NCBI RefSeq assembly: GCF_900172335.1
Contig: NZ_FWFX01000003.1
Span: forward strand, 358,715 to 422,714
Reading direction: 5' to 3'
Source: Roseovarius albus
Lineage (GTDB): Bacteria > Pseudomonadota > Alphaproteobacteria > Rhodobacterales > Rhodobacteraceae
DNA length: 64,000 nucleotides
A model generated the notes under the pieces. The model worked only from the letters and a program-made list of their open reading frames with translations, searched no databases and was not told the origin of the DNA. Below are positions 44,239 to 57,731 of this stretch, piece after piece. Position numbers and translations under genes: made by a program. Within the stretch, counting starts at the first letter, position 1. Each line of letters begins with the position of its first letter.

Positions 44239-45732
44239 TTAGAGGGTTTTTCTCATCGCAGCCTCAGCGAACGACTTCTCTCCCCCCAGGTATTGGCTTA
44301 CCTTTTGTTCATTGCTCCGGCGTTCACGAAAGAAGAAATCCAATGTTTCTTTCACCGCCACACGCCGACCCATTTGTGTGTACCACCGCATGGCGTGTCG
44401 GATAGCCGGATCTGGATGAAAGTAGGTTCGCCACAATGCCTTTGGCCGTGCTTGCAAACGTAGTTCTATGACTTTCACCCATAAGAAAACCCTCCATGCT
44501 GGCACATTTCGTGTTTCCATGACCTGATGTTTATAGTCCCAGAGTCGCAGGTCCTGTTGAATAACCATACGATCCTTTGACACGTGGAAAAATGGTGTCC
44601 AGCGATGTGGCGTCGCAAAGACCGACATGATCTGATCAGGATCATATTTTAGCAGTTGTCGCATCAAGGCCAGATAGTCCCGATCCGTCTCTTCTTCGAA
44701 ACCAACTGCGAAAGTACACAATCCAATCATGCCGTGTTCGCGCATCAACCTGATGGCAGCCTGATCGGTTGTCGGGGTCGAACCTTTCCGAATTTTCACG
44801 AGTGTGCTTTCGCTCATGGCCTCCACCCCAAGAAGAAAACGCAAAACCCCTGCCTTTTTATAAAGGTGCAAAATGTCTGCATCCCGAACAATGTCTCCCG
44901 CGCGCGTGGATCCAATCAAAATCACCGGGACATCTTCCGCAATGAGCGCTTCCAGAAATTGCTTCCACAGGCGACGTGACGAGGTCGGGTTTTCGTCGGC
45001 AAAATTGATTAGCTCCACGCCGTGTTCTCGGTGAAGCCATGCAATTTCCTTGGCCAGCAAAACCGGGTCGCGATGTCTCCACTTGGTCCAGAACCCCCTT
45101 TGGCCGCAATAGGTACACAGATGCGGGCAGCCGCGCGAAAACTGTACAACTACCGACTTTTTGCCACCCCAGTAAGAATACTCATCGAAATCGATCAGCT
45201 CCCAGCCAATGCGGTGAGTATCCAAGTTCTTGATGATCGAAGCGGGGCGCGTGGCTTTAGGTGAATCTATTTCTCTTAATGCGATGCCGGGTATAGTTGA
45301 GTATGAGGCCCCCTTCTGAAGGGCGTCCATTAATTGAACAACGGTCTCTTCACCTTCGCCGCGTACGATGATGTCGATCTCGGGGCAGTCCTCCAGTACA
45401 TCTTTCCAATGATATGTCGGGTAAACCCCGCCGTAAATGATCGTGATCTCAGGCAGCGCCTGTTTCAGACGGCGGGCAATTTGTACCACAGTGGGATGCG
45501 CCGACGTTGACCCGGAATGCCCGATCAAGACGGCATCCGGTGATTTGTGGACAACTGCGTCGACAATATCCGAGATTGGCAGATTGTCTGGATCTACGTT
45601 CAGTAAATTAACGCAATGTCCAGCGTCGATGAGAGGACCACCAATTGATAGTAGTCCAAGCGGTGGCAGGTTCTCACGCGGAATGCGGCTTCCAATCGCG
45701 GTGTGTGGCGGGTGTAGGAGCAAAATATTCAT
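44239..45732 (-). CDS. B12-binding-type radical SAM protein, BchE/HpnJ-like group (497 aa)
   Basis: A radical S-adenosylmethionine enzyme with an N-terminal cobalamin-binding-type domain (about 1-165: LLLHPPHTAIG then VLIGHSGSTSAHPTVVQIAR and IIYGGVYPTYHWKDVLEDCP) and a radical SAM domain with the cluster ligands C202, C206 and C209 in SRGCPHLCTYCGQRGFWTKW. Further landmarks are INFADENPTSSRRLWKQF and FATPHRWTPFFHVSKD. It resembles class B radical SAM enzymes annotated as Mg-protoporphyrin monomethyl ester cyclase (BchE), but no bch, crt or puf genes are here and the sequence differs from the BchE I recall, so I do not assign that function. ATG 45732 gives a clean domain start. Convergent with nothing; rpoC lies upstream on the same strand, behind a terminator. 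Confidence 0.8.
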   Translation of the reverse strand: MNILLLHPPHTAIGSRIPRENLPPLGLLSIGGPLIDAGHCVNLLNVDPDNLPISDIVDAVVHKSPDAVLIGHSGSTSAHPTVVQIARRLKQALPEITIIYGGVYPTYHWKDVLEDCPEIDIIVRGEGEETVVQLMDALQKGASYSTIPGIALREIDSPKATRPASIIKNLDTHRIGWELIDFDEYSYWGGKKSVVVQFSRGCPHLCTYCGQRGFWTKWRHRDPVLLAKEIAWLHREHGVELINFADENPTSSRRLWKQFLEALIAEDVPVILIGSTRAGDIVRDADILHLYKKAGVLRFLLGVEAMSESTLVKIRKGSTPTTDQAAIRLMREHGMIGLCTFAVGFEEETDRDYLALMRQLLKYDPDQIMSVFATPHRWTPFFHVSKDRMVIQQDLRLWDYKHQVMETRNVPAWRVFLWVKVIELRLQARPKALWRTYFHPDPAIRHAMRWYTQMGRRVAVKETLDFFFRERRSNEQKVSQYLGGEKSFAEAAMRKTL

Positions 45733-45875
45733 ATAGGCCAGCTGTGCAGAGCTTAGTTCTGGTTCAAGCTGGCGAGCGCCAAATGCGGCAAAGCTGCACA
45801 AAGAACCAAGAGGTTCTGCACGTGGGACCAACGGAACGGGAACAAAAACGCGTCTTAGTGCAGTGGCGTAATCGC

Positions 45876-45906
45876 AAAAAAGCCCCACCAATTGGCGGGG
45901 CTTTCT
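45876..45906 (-). terminator. Intrinsic terminator of the rpoBC operon
   Basis: Stem AGCCCCACC / GGCGGGGCT (45881-45902) around an AATT loop, with one mismatch, followed on the minus strand by six T residues. It lies about 20 bp after the rpoC stop. On the minus strand this ends rpoC transcription before the radical SAM gene. Confidence 0.85.
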
Positions 45907-45925
45907 TTGGTCTTCTTAACGAAGA

Positions 45926-48900
45926 TTAGTCTTCGCGGCTCTCGGCCTGATCCATGAAGGCTTCGAAATCGTCGCCGGCTGCCGACAGGTCGTCTGCAGA
46001 CGGGGCAGCCAAGGCTGCTGCGATTTCAGCTTCTTCACGGCGCGCCTCGATCACGACGTTGTCACGCTGCTGGGCGATCTGGCGCATATCAAGCGTAGCA
46101 CCACCTGTACCCGCTGGGATCAGGCGACCCACGATGACGTTCTCTTTCAGGCCGACCAGTTTGTCGCGTTTGCCCTGAACCGAAGCTTCGGTCAGAACGC
46201 GTGTGGTTTCCTGGAACGATGCTGCCGAGATGAACGAACGTGTCTGCAGGCTCGCCTTGGTGATCCCCAGAAGGATCGGCTCACCCTGTGCTGGACGGCC
46301 ACCTTTGGCGAGAGCTTTTTCGTTGGCAGTATCGAACTCGATCTTGTCAACGTGTTCACCCTTCAGCAGCGTGGTATCGCCGCTGTCCAAGATCTCCCAC
46401 TTCTGCAGCATCTGGCGAACGATCACCTCAATGTGCTTATCGTTGATCTTCACACCTTGCAGGCGATAGACGTCCTGAACCTCGTCGATCATGTAGTTCG
46501 CCAGCGCCTCAACACCCATGATGCTCAGGATGTCGTGCGGTGCCGGGTTACCGTCCATGATGTAGTCACCCTTTTGCACGAAGTCACCTTCGACAACCGG
46601 GATGTGCTTACCCTTGGGCACCATGTATTCGACGGGCTCCATCGTCTCGTCTGCTGGTTCGATGCTGATGCGGCGCTTGTTCTTATAGTCGCGACCGTAA
46701 CGCACGTAACCATCGATTTCAGCGATGATCGCGTGGTCCTTTGGACGGCGCGCTTCAAAGAGTTCAGCCACACGAGGCAAACCACCGGTAATGTCTTTTG
46801 TCTTGGCACCTTCACGTGGAATACGTGCCACAACATCACCTGCGTGAACCTCTTGGCCTTCTTCAATCGACAGAATAGCATCTACCGACATCGGATAGGT
46901 CACTGGGTTACCTGCATCGTTACGAACAGGCTCACCATTGTTATCGGCGATCAGGATCTCTGGCTTAAGCTCGTTGCCTTTTGGCGCCGCGCGCCAGTCG
47001 GTCACGATCTTTTGTGTCATGCCTGTGGCGTCATCGGTCACGTCACGCACGGCAACACCCGAGACCAGATCAACAAACTTCGCTTTACCGCTCTTCTCGG
47101 CCAGAATTGGCAAGGTGTACGGGTCCCACTCAAACAGCTTGTCGCCGCGGCCGATCTTGTCGCCATCTTTGACAAACAGCTTCGAACCGTAGCCCACTTT
47201 GTGATTGGCCAGTTCTGCACCGTCTTCGCCCATGATCCGCAATTTCATGTTACGGCCCATGACCAAGGTTTCACCACGAGAGTTCTCAAGGGTTTGCGCC
47301 CCTTCGAACGAAATGGTGCCTTCTTGGCTGGCTTCGAGGTAGGACTGCTGACCACCCTGAGCAACGCCACCGATGTGGAAGGTCCGCATCGTCAGCTGTG
47401 TACCAGGTTCACCGATCGACTGTGCCGCGATGATGCCGACAGCTTCGCCAGTGTTGACCATTGTACCGCGCGCCAGATCACGACCATAACACGTTGCACA
47501 CACTCCATCTTCGGCTTCACAGGTCAGCGGGCTACGGATACGTGCTGTTTGAACTGCGGCAACATCGATTGCATCTGACATCAATTCGTCGATCAACTGG
47601 CCTTCCGAAACCAGAACTTCTCCGGTCGATGGGTTGACGATATCTTCGGCAGCCACACGACCCAGCACCCGCTCGGCCAGAGAAGCAACAACTTCGCCAT
47701 CATTGACAGCTGCTTCAGCAGTGATCGCACGGTCGGTACCGCAATCGATTTCGCGAACGATACAGTCTTGCGCCACGTCAACCAGACGACGGGTCAGGTA
47801 ACCCGAGTTCGCCGTTTTCAGAGCGGTATCCGACAGACCCTTACGGGCACCGTGGGTCGAGTTGAAGTACTCAAGAACGGTCAGACCTTCTTTAAAGTTC
47901 GAGATGATCGGTGTTTCGATGATGTCGCCGTTTGGTTTGGCCATCAGGCCGCGCATACCGCCCAGCTGTTTCATCTGCGTTACTGAGCCCCGAGCGCCAG
48001 AGTGAGCCATCATATAGACCGAGTTTGGCTCCATGACAGCGCCGTTTTCATCTGTGCGCTCAGCCGAGATCGATCCCATCATGGCATCCGTGACCTGATC
48101 GTTACACTTCGACCACGCATCAACCACTTTGTAGTACTTTTCACCCTGAGTGATCAGGCCGTCCATGTACTGTTGCTCGAATCCTTTGACTTGTCCGCGG
48201 GTTTCTTCAACGATTGGCCATTTGGTGTCTGGGATGACCATGTCGTCTTTCCCGAAGGAAATCCCGGCTCTGAAAGCCTCACGGAAGCCCATGGTCATGA
48301 TCTGATCACAGAAGATAACCGACTCCTTTTGACCGCAATAACGGTAGACGGTGTCAATCACCTGTTGCACTTCTTTCTTGCGCAGCAGTTTGTTGACTAG
48401 GCTAAATGGTGCCTTGGCGTTCTTTGGTAGCAACGCGCCCAGACGAACACGACCCGGAGTGGTTTCCACACGTTCAAACACCAGATTGCCTTCCCCATCA
48501 AACTGGGGAATGCGCGCGTTGATTTTGGCATGCAAGTGCACTTCGCCAGCATCTAGTGCGTGTTGTACTTCGTCAATGGAGGAAAAGATCATGCCTTCAC
48601 CTTTCATGCCTTCACGCATGATCGACGTATAGTACAGACCAAGGATCATATCCTGTGACGGAACAATGATCGGCGCGCCGTTTGCAGGCGACAGAACGTT
48701 GTTCGTCGACATCATCAGAACGCGCGCTTCCAACTGAGCCTCGAGGCTCAGAGGGACGTGCACGGCCATTTGGTCACCATCAAAGTCAGCGTTAAAGGCC
48801 GAACAGACCAGCGGGTGAAGCTGGATCGCTTTACCTTCGATCAGGACCGGCTCAAACGCCTGAATGCCAAGACGGTGCAGCGTCGGCGCACGGTTCAGCA

Positions 48901-50173
48901 TGACAGGGTGTTCGCGGATCACCTCGTCGAGGATATCCCACACTTCGGGACGCTCTTTCTCAACCAGTTTCTTCGCCTGTTTCACGGTCGAAGACAGACC
49001 CTTGGCTTCAAGGCGCGAGTAGATGAATGGCTTGAACAGCTCCAATGCCATCTTCTTGGGCAGACCACACTGGTGCAGCTTGAGTTCCGGACCGGTCACG
49101 ATGACCGAACGGCCCGAGAAGTCGACCCGTTTACCCAAAAGGTTCTGACGGAAACGACCCTGCTTACCTTTCAGCATGTCCGACAGCGATTTCAATGGGC
49201 GCTTGTTGGCACCCGTGATCACGCGGCCACGACGGCCGTTGTCGAACAGTGCGTCAACAGATTCCTGCAGCATCCGCTTTTCGTTGCGGACGATGATGTC
49301 AGGTGCACGCAATTCGATCAGGCGCTTAAGACGGTTGTTCCGGTTGATCACACGACGATACAAATCGTTCAGATCCGATGTTGCGAAACGACCGCCATCC
49401 AGCGGCACCAGCGGGCGCAGTTCTGGTGGGATCACCGGGATCACAGTCAGAACCATCCACTCGGGGCGGTTACCGGATTCGATGAAGCTTTCGACCACTT
49501 TCAGACGTTTGATAATCTTCTTCGGCTTCAGCTCACCTGTGGCTTCTTTAAGTTCGGCGCGCAGCTGCTCGGCCTCGGCTTCGAGGTCGATGTTCTGCAG
49601 CATCTCGCGGATCGCTTCGGCACCAATGTTCGCGGTGAAGGCATCCATGCCATACGCGTCTTGCGCATCCATGTACTCTTCTTCTGTCAGCATCTGACCA
49701 TAGGTCAGGTCGGTCAGGCCGGGCTCGATCACGACGTAGTTCTCAAAGTAAAGAACACGCTCCAGATCACGCAGTGTCATGTCCAGCATCAGGCCGATGC
49801 GCGAAGGCAACGACTTCAGAAACCAGATATGGGCGCAAGGTGCGGCCAGCTCGATGTGGCCCATACGTTCACGGCGGACTTTTTGCAGCGTCACTTCAAC
49901 ACCACATTTTTCGCAGACAACGCCGCGATATTTCATCCGCTTATATTTGCCACACAGACATTCGTAATCTTTGATCGGGCCAAAGATACGCGCACAGAAC
50001 AGGCCGTCACGCTCTGGCTTGAACGTGCGGTAGTTGATGGTTTCCGGCTTTTTGATCTCGCCATAAGACCAGCTGAGTATACGCTCGGGGCTGGCCAATG
50101 AGACGCGGATCTCGTCGAATACCTTTGCAGGGGCATTCGGGTTGAACGGGTTATTTGTCAGTTCCTGGTTCAT
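45926..50173 (-). CDS. rpoC: DNA-directed RNA polymerase subunit beta' (1415 aa)
   Basis: The largest core subunit of RNA polymerase, with the catalytic centre. The N-terminal zinc ribbon is visible ([20 protein letters not shown]), the catalytic Mg2+ aspartates are in [15 protein letters not shown], the second zinc site is in [20 protein letters not shown], and the trigger-loop region includes [20 protein letters not shown]. Length is normal for alphaproteobacteria. The start is ATG 50173, with AAGGA seven bases upstream and 53 bp after rpoB; an upstream TTG two codons before is unlikely. The 3' end is closed by a strong terminator. Confidence 0.98.
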   Translation of the reverse strand: MNQELTNNPFNPNAPAKVFDEIRVSLASPERILSWSYGEIKKPETINYRTFKPERDGLFCARIFGPIKDYECLCGKYKRMKYRGVVCEKCGVEVTLQKVRRERMGHIELAAPCAHIWFLKSLPSRIGLMLDMTLRDLERVLYFENYVVIEPGLTDLTYGQMLTEEEYMDAQDAYGMDAFTANIGAEAIREMLQNIDLEAEAEQLRAELKEATGELKPKKIIKRLKVVESFIESGNRPEWMVLTVIPVIPPELRPLVPLDGGRFATSDLNDLYRRVINRNNRLKRLIELRAPDIIVRNEKRMLQESVDALFDNGRRGRVITGANKRPLKSLSDMLKGKQGRFRQNLLGKRVDFSGRSVIVTGPELKLHQCGLPKKMALELFKPFIYSRLEAKGLSSTVKQAKKLVEKERPEVWDILDEVIREHPVMLNRAPTLHRLGIQAFEPVLIEGKAIQLHPLVCSAFNADFDGDQMAVHVPLSLEAQLEARVLMMSTNNVLSPANGAPIIVPSQDMILGLYYTSIMREGMKGEGMIFSSIDEVQHALDAGEVHLHAKINARIPQFDGEGNLVFERVETTPGRVRLGALLPKNAKAPFSLVNKLLRKKEVQQVIDTVYRYCGQKESVIFCDQIMTMGFREAFRAGISFGKDDMVIPDTKWPIVEETRGQVKGFEQQYMDGLITQGEKYYKVVDAWSKCNDQVTDAMMGSISAERTDENGAVMEPNSVYMMAHSGARGSVTQMKQLGGMRGLMAKPNGDIIETPIISNFKEGLTVLEYFNSTHGARKGLSDTALKTANSGYLTRRLVDVAQDCIVREIDCGTDRAITAEAAVNDGEVVASLAERVLGRVAAEDIVNPSTGEVLVSEGQLIDELMSDAIDVAAVQTARIRSPLTCEAEDGVCATCYGRDLARGTMVNTGEAVGIIAAQSIGEPGTQLTMRTFHIGGVAQGGQQSYLEASQEGTISFEGAQTLENSRGETLVMGRNMKLRIMGEDGAELANHKVGYGSKLFVKDGDKIGRGDKLFEWDPYTLPILAEKSGKAKFVDLVSGVAVRDVTDDATGMTQKIVTDWRAAPKGNELKPEILIADNNGEPVRNDAGNPVTYPMSVDAILSIEEGQEVHAGDVVARIPREGAKTKDITGGLPRVAELFEARRPKDHAIIAEIDGYVRYGRDYKNKRRISIEPADETMEPVEYMVPKGKHIPVVEGDFVQKGDYIMDGNPAPHDILSIMGVEALANYMIDEVQDVYRLQGVKINDKHIEVIVRQMLQKWEILDSGDTTLLKGEHVDKIEFDTANEKALAKGGRPAQGEPILLGITKASLQTRSFISAASFQETTRVLTEASVQGKRDKLVGLKENVIVGRLIPAGTGGATLDMRQIAQQRDNVVIEARREEAEIAAALAAPSADDLSAAGDDFEAFMDQAESRED

Positions 50174-50226
50174 TTTCAAATCCTTGAATTCGGTCAGAGA
50201 GTTGGGAGGGGGCGATAGGCTCGCCC

Positions 50227-54363
<4,137 letters not shown>

Positions 54364-54496
54364 GGTCGATGTCACCTTTCATTTCTCACCGGTTACGCAT
54401 GTCGTCGGGCTCCGACACCGTAACCATCCGAGACAGCGGGTTTGATCCATTCCCGGCCCCTGTCCCACCAGAAGCCTCCCGATCATTAAACCGCGC

Positions 54497-54552
54497 CTTA
54501 GAAAGGGCTCCATACAACTGGAGGTATCCAGGGGCATAAAGCCCTTTCTAAG
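54497..54552 (-). promoter_or_regulatory. Long stem-loop in the rplL-rpoB gap
   Basis: A perfect 13 bp stem CTTAGAAAGGGCT (54497-54509) / AGCCCTTTCTAAG (54540-54552) closes a 30-base loop that itself contains CTGGA/TCCAG. It lies about 130 bp before the rpoB start. The position recalls the processing/attenuation structure between rplL and rpoB in enterobacteria; function here is inferred. Confidence 0.6.
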
Positions 54553-54560
54553 ACAGGTTC

Positions 54561-54591
54561 GGCTGGACCCGGGAAACCCCCAGGTCCAGCC
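54561..54591 (-). terminator. Hairpin just after rplL, possible attenuator
   Basis: A perfect 9 bp stem GGCTGGACC (54561-54569) / GGTCCAGCC (54583-54591), 28 bp after the rplL stop. No long T-run follows, so it may allow partial read-through to rpoBC. Confidence 0.5.
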
Positions 54592-54618
54592 TAAATTTCC
54601 GGGTTACCCCGGACTGAA

Positions 54619-54996
54619 TTACTTCAGTTCGACTTCAGCGCCAGCTGCTTCCAGCTTGCCTTTGATGTCTTCTGCTTCGTCTTTAGAAACCTGCTCTTTG
54701 ACAGCTTTTCCGCCGGCTTCGACCAGCTCTTTGGCTTCTTTCAGACCCAGGCCAGTGATGGCGCGGACTTCTTTGATGACGTTGATTTTCGACGCGCCTG
54801 GTGACTTCAGGATTACGTCAAATTCTGTCTGCTCTTCAGCAGCGTCACCACCTTCGCCAGGTGCAGCAGCCATCATGACAGCGCCACCAGCAGCAGGCTC
54901 GATGCCGTACTCGTCTTTCAGGATGGTTTTCAATTCTTGTGCTTCGAGAAGCGTCAGACCAACGATCTCTTCAGCAAGTTTTTTCAGATCAGCCAT
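54619..54996 (-). CDS. rplL: Large ribosomal subunit protein bL12 (L7/L12, 125 aa)
   Basis: The stalk protein that recruits translation factors. It begins [20 protein letters not shown], with the dimerisation N-terminal domain, an Ala/Gly-rich hinge ([17 protein letters not shown]) and the factor-binding C-terminal domain [20 protein letters not shown], then [23 protein letters not shown] 54996 is the natural start; an upstream in-frame GTG/ATG extension would overlap the leader. It follows rplJ after 74 bp. Confidence 0.98.
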   Translation of the reverse strand: MADLKKLAEEIVGLTLLEAQELKTILKDEYGIEPAAGGAVMMAAAPGEGGDAAEEQTEFDVILKSPGASKINVIKEVRAITGLGLKEAKELVEAGGKAVKEQVSKDEAEDIKGKLEAAGAEVELK

Positions 54997-55070
54997 GTTC
55001 AGCTCTTTCCGTTTTACAATTTGTGTTCCAACGTCGGGCATTTGCCACTACGCGGTTCTTTCCAGTTGCG

Positions 55071-55589
55071 TTATGCCGCTTCGGCCTTCTCTTCGATGGT
55101 CGAAAGGATGCTCGCGATGTTCGAAGCAGGGGCGCCAATTGCACCGGCGATGTTCGAAGCAGGCGCACCGATACAGCCAACGATCGAAGCGATAAGCTCG
55201 TCACGCGAAGGCATTTTCGATACGGTTGCAACACCGGCCCGGTCCAGAGCGTTCTCACCCATTGCACCGCCGAGGATTTCAAATTTCTTGTTATCCTTGG
55301 CGAAGCCCTCGGCGACCTTGGCAGCTGCCACAGGATCTTCCGAGAAAGTCAGAACGGTCATGCCCGAAAGGTAGTCAGCAATGCTGGAGCACGGCTTACC
55401 CTCAAGGGCGATTTTGGCGAGCCTGTTTTTGGCAACGCGAACAGATGCTTCGGACTCGCGTGCGCGAGAGCGAAGATCTTGCATTTCAGCAACTGTCAGA
55501 CCCTCGTAGTGGGCAACCACTACGACGCCAGAGCTTTCGAAGATCTGGCCGAGCTCGTCGACCAATTTCTCTTTCTGGGCTCTATCCAC
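55071..55589 (-). CDS. rplJ: Large ribosomal subunit protein uL10 (172 aa)
   Basis: The base of the ribosomal stalk, binding 23S rRNA and L7/L12 dimers; in many bacteria it represses its own operon through the leader. The start is GTG 55589 ([20 protein letters not shown]) with GGAGTG as ribosome binding site. The rRNA-binding N-terminal part includes [20 protein letters not shown] and [16 protein letters not shown]. Near the C-terminus a nine-residue segment IGAPASNIA occurs twice in tandem (33 bp DNA repeat around 55125-55170), a known feature of alphaproteobacterial L10. Confidence 0.97.
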   Translation of the reverse strand: MDRAQKEKLVDELGQIFESSGVVVVAHYEGLTVAEMQDLRSRARESEASVRVAKNRLAKIALEGKPCSSIADYLSGMTVLTFSEDPVAAAKVAEGFAKDNKKFEILGGAMGENALDRAGVATVSKMPSRDELIASIVGCIGAPASNIAGAIGAPASNIASILSTIEEKAEAA

Positions 55590-55817
55590 AGTTTCACTCC
55601 AAATTTGGGGGTCTCCCCCCGGCTCAGTTCTGCCCCGGTTTAACCCGAGGCGTTCGGGTCCGTATTACGGGGTGGAGCCAAAATCACCCGAGAGCTAAGC
55701 CCTCGTAATTCTTGGGTCTTTCCCGTCTCAGGCAGGAGATTAAGACCCCATTTGAGGCCACCCACCGTCTTGGACGAAACAAAATAAAGCGCACGACGAA
55801 TCGCACGCTTTACTCCG
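55590..55817 (-). ncRNA. Probable L10 leader region of rplJL-rpoBC
   Basis: About 230 bp of untranslated sequence between the proposed promoter and rplJ. An L10-binding leader is known upstream of rplJ in many bacteria, and this region has GC-rich segments able to fold, but I could not place the kink-turn with certainty. The call rests on position. Confidence 0.35.
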
Positions 55818-55824
55818 TGCCCGT

Positions 55825-55853
55825 TATGTAGGCCTTTTGAAAGGAATTTCCAA
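55825..55853 (-). promoter_or_regulatory. Candidate promoter for rplJL-rpoBC
   Basis: On the minus strand, -35 TTGGAA (55848-55853) and -10 TACATA (55825-55830) are separated by exactly 17 bases. Together with the rplA terminator upstream this would start a new transcript about 230 nt before rplJ. The -10 match is modest. Confidence 0.4.
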
Positions 55854-55896
55854 GGGGTAATTTGCGGATTTTGCCGGGCCGCCCGCCCCCCGGATT

Positions 55897-55935
55897 TATG
55901 TACAACTTGTAAAAGTTGAACAAGAGTTTTGTACG
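55897..55935 (-). repeat. Dispersed AT-rich repeat, second copy
   Basis: On the minus strand this reads CGTACAAAACTCTTG, then a stretch ending ACAAGTTGTACATAAAT, which aligns over about 40 bp with 33065-33105 on the plus strand (GTACAAAAC and ACAAGTTG are shared exactly). It is next to a run of GC-rich sequence, as is the first copy. Confidence 0.5.
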
Positions 55936-56070
55936 AAACTCCACCGGGGGCCAAACCTGCTCAATTTGAGACATCTGATACGCGTTCGCATAGCTCAGAA
56001 TTAGGTAAGGATTGCGCGGCAATCTCGGTGTTAAATCAGAAACCCCGTGTCAATCCGTTCAGATCAGAAT

Positions 56071-56089
56071 GGTGGGTTGGCACCCACCC
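56071..56089. repeat. Dispersed palindromic element, copy 2
   Basis: GGTGGGT / ACCCACC hairpin with a short loop, followed by CTACGG. It shares the GGTGGG...CCCACCCTACGG core with the copy at 56299. Confidence 0.6.
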
Positions 56090-56298
56090 TACGGAAGAGT
56101 GCAGAGGTTAGAAATGGTTGGAGAACCTCATATACACAATGGACAGTCCCGCTAGAAAAATTGCGATTTGGACAGAGAGCTTGAGAAAGTTCAGAACCGG
56201 CTTGCCAGATTGAGGCGACAAATACCTATCAGACAAACGAGAGAACAGGATGCGAAGGAATGTCATTGCTGAAACAACTATCGAAGGGTTGGGACAGT

Positions 56299-56319
56299 GG
56301 TGGGCAGAAATTGCCCACC
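56299..56319. repeat. Dispersed palindromic element, copy 3
   Basis: GGTGGGCA (56299-56306) / TGCCCACC (56312-56319), a perfect 8 bp stem with a five-base loop, followed by CTACGG. The stem is identical to the one at 31898-31918. Confidence 0.65.
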
Positions 56320-56340
56320 CTACGGCTTACCATAAAACAA

Positions 56341-56372
56341 AAACCCCGGAGCGGTTGCGCGCTCCGGGGTTT
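56341..56372 (-). terminator. Intrinsic terminator of rplKA
   Basis: A perfect 12 bp stem AAACCCCGGAGC (56341-56352) / GCTCCGGGGTTT (56361-56372), followed on the minus strand by TTTTTGTTTT. It lies about 25 bp after the rplA stop, so rplKA and rplJL are likely separate units. Confidence 0.9.
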
Positions 56373-56395
56373 AAATTTCACACTGAGGTGTAAGC

Positions 56396-57094
56396 TTATT
56401 CGGAAACGGCGTTTGAGACGTCGATGCTTACGCCTGCGCCCATGGTGGAGCTCAGCGAGATTTTCTTCATGTAGGCGCCTTTGGCACCGGCTGGGCGGGC
56501 TTTGGCAACCGCACCAACGAAGGCGCGAACGTTTTCAACCAGTTTGGCTTCGTCGAACGATGCTTTGCCAACACCGGCGTGTACAACACCGGCTTTTTCA
56601 GCTTTGAACTGAACCTCGCCGCCTTTGGCGTTTTTCACCGCGTCTGCAACATCCACGGTCACTGTACCAACCCGTGGGTTTGGCATCAGGTTGCGTGGGC
56701 CCAGAACTTTACCCAGACGGCCAACGATTGGCATCATGTCAGGTGTGGCGATGCAGCGATCAAATTCGATTGTGCCGCCCTGGATGGTTTCCATCAGGTC
56801 TTCGGCGCCAACGATGTCTGCACCGGCTTCTTTCGCTTCGTCCGCTTTTGGACCGCGAGCGAAAACAGCAACGCGCACGTCTTTACCTGTGCCGTTTGGC
56901 AGGCCAACAACACCACGAACCATTTGGTCGGCGTGACGTGGGTCAACACCAAGGTTCATAGCGATTTCTACGGTTTCATCGAATTTGGCGGTTGCATTGG
57001 CTTTGACCAGTGCGACAGCGTCTTCGATGCTCAGGTTCTCTTTGCCAGCTGCGGCTTCGCGAACGGCGGCTGTACGTTTTCCAACTTTTGCCAT
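56396..57094 (-). CDS. rplA: Large ribosomal subunit protein uL1 (232 aa)
   Basis: Ribosomal protein of the L1 stalk, which handles E-site tRNA release and can repress translation of rplKA mRNA. Family features include [20 protein letters not shown] then [35 protein letters not shown] and [18 protein letters not shown]. Normal length. Its ATG at 57094 lies one base after the rplK stop (TAAGATG), so the two are coupled. Closed by a strong terminator. Confidence 0.98.
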   Translation of the reverse strand: MAKVGKRTAAVREAAAGKENLSIEDAVALVKANATAKFDETVEIAMNLGVDPRHADQMVRGVVGLPNGTGKDVRVAVFARGPKADEAKEAGADIVGAEDLMETIQGGTIEFDRCIATPDMMPIVGRLGKVLGPRNLMPNPRVGTVTVDVADAVKNAKGGEVQFKAEKAGVVHAGVGKASFDEAKLVENVRAFVGAVAKARPAGAKGAYMKKISLSSTMGAGVSIDVSNAVSE

Positions 57095-57095
57095 C

Positions 57096-57521
57096 TTACT
57101 TCACCTCGATGCCCATGGAACGTGCCGAGCCCTGAATGATTTTCATGGCTTGCTCTACGTCGTTTGCGTTCAGATCTTTCCACTTGGCTTCTGCGATTTC
57201 GCGCAGTTGCTTTGGTGAAACAGAAGCAACGGTTTCACGACCTGGGTTGGTCGCGCCGGATTTCAGCTTGGCGGCTTTTTTCAGATAGTAGGACGCAGGA
57301 GGCGTCTTGATGTCCATGTCAAAGGACTTGTCCTGATAGTAGGTGATCACGGTTGGGCATGGGGCGCCTGGCTCCATGTCTTGCGTCTTGGCGTTGAATG
57401 CCTTGCAGAATTCCATGATGTTGATGCCGCGCTGACCCAGTGCCGGGCCAACTGGTGGGGATGGGTTTGCTTGTCCGGCTGGGACTTGCAGCTTCATCTT
57501 ACCTGCGAGTTTCTTGGCCAT
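57096..57521 (-). CDS. rplK: Large ribosomal subunit protein uL11 (141 aa)
   Basis: Ribosomal protein of the GTPase-associated centre, needed for RelA stimulation. Features: [20 protein letters not shown], then [20 protein letters not shown] at the N-terminus (rRNA-contacting proline-rich loop) and [10 protein letters not shown] at the C-terminus. Normal length. ATG 57521 has AAGGAG nine bases upstream. In related genomes nusG precedes rplK directly; here a glycosyltransferase gene and a divergent cupin gene lie between. Confidence 0.98.
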   Translation of the reverse strand: MAKKLAGKMKLQVPAGQANPSPPVGPALGQRGINIMEFCKAFNAKTQDMEPGAPCPTVITYYQDKSFDMDIKTPPASYYLKKAAKLKSGATNPGRETVASVSPKQLREIAEAKWKDLNANDVEQAMKIIQGSARSMGIEVK

Positions 57522-57641
57522 GTGGCCTCTCCTTTTTCCAACCCCCTTGGAACGCGTTCCGCGGGGTTACATGTTGCTGTGGTCCGGTTTGCACATCGCG
57601 ATGCGCGCCCCTCCCACATATCGCGAGAATCGCGACGGTGC

Positions 57642-57670
57642 TGTTTAAGCAATCTGTAGGGATAAAGCAA
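57642..57670 (-). promoter_or_regulatory. Candidate promoter for rplKA
   Basis: On the minus strand, TTGCTT (57665-57670) and TAAACA (57642-57647) are 17 bases apart, giving a leader of about 110 nt before rplK. The insertion of unrelated genes upstream means rplKA must have its own promoter; this is the best candidate I can see, with a weak -10. Confidence 0.35.
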
Positions 57671-57731
57671 GCGACCTAAGGTGAAAATGCGCGTCATAGA
57701 TCTGGGTTGGTCGCGCCCCGGCTGCCCCCCT

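Larger units (their letters stand above)
55936..56340. other. Intergenic region with two palindromic repeats, no gene
   Basis: About 405 bp between the rplJ upstream region and the rplA terminator. It holds the two palindromes listed separately and no credible gene; short open frames on both strands have no ribosome binding sites. GCATAGCTCAG at about 55988 resembles a tRNA D-stem box but no matching T-arm follows. Confidence 0.5.

Noticed and set aside
44239..45732. Assignment as bchE (anaerobic Mg-protoporphyrin cyclase)
   Set aside because: Sequence around the cluster and N-domain differs from the BchE I know and no photosynthesis genes are present; only the radical SAM/B12 class is supported.
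55125..55170. Tandem repeat in rplJ that might suggest replication slippage or a frameshift
   Set aside because: The 33-bp repeat keeps the frame and encodes the doubled IGAPASNIA segment that is normal for L10 of this lineage.
55640..55954. Open frame of about 104 codons upstream of rplJ on the minus strand
   Set aside because: Overlaps the leader, candidate promoter and a dispersed repeat; no Shine-Dalgarno and no recognisable protein features.
55985..56010. tRNA-like sequence GCATAGCTCAG
   Set aside because: Resembles a D-arm box only; no anticodon stem or TTCGA T-arm at the right distance.
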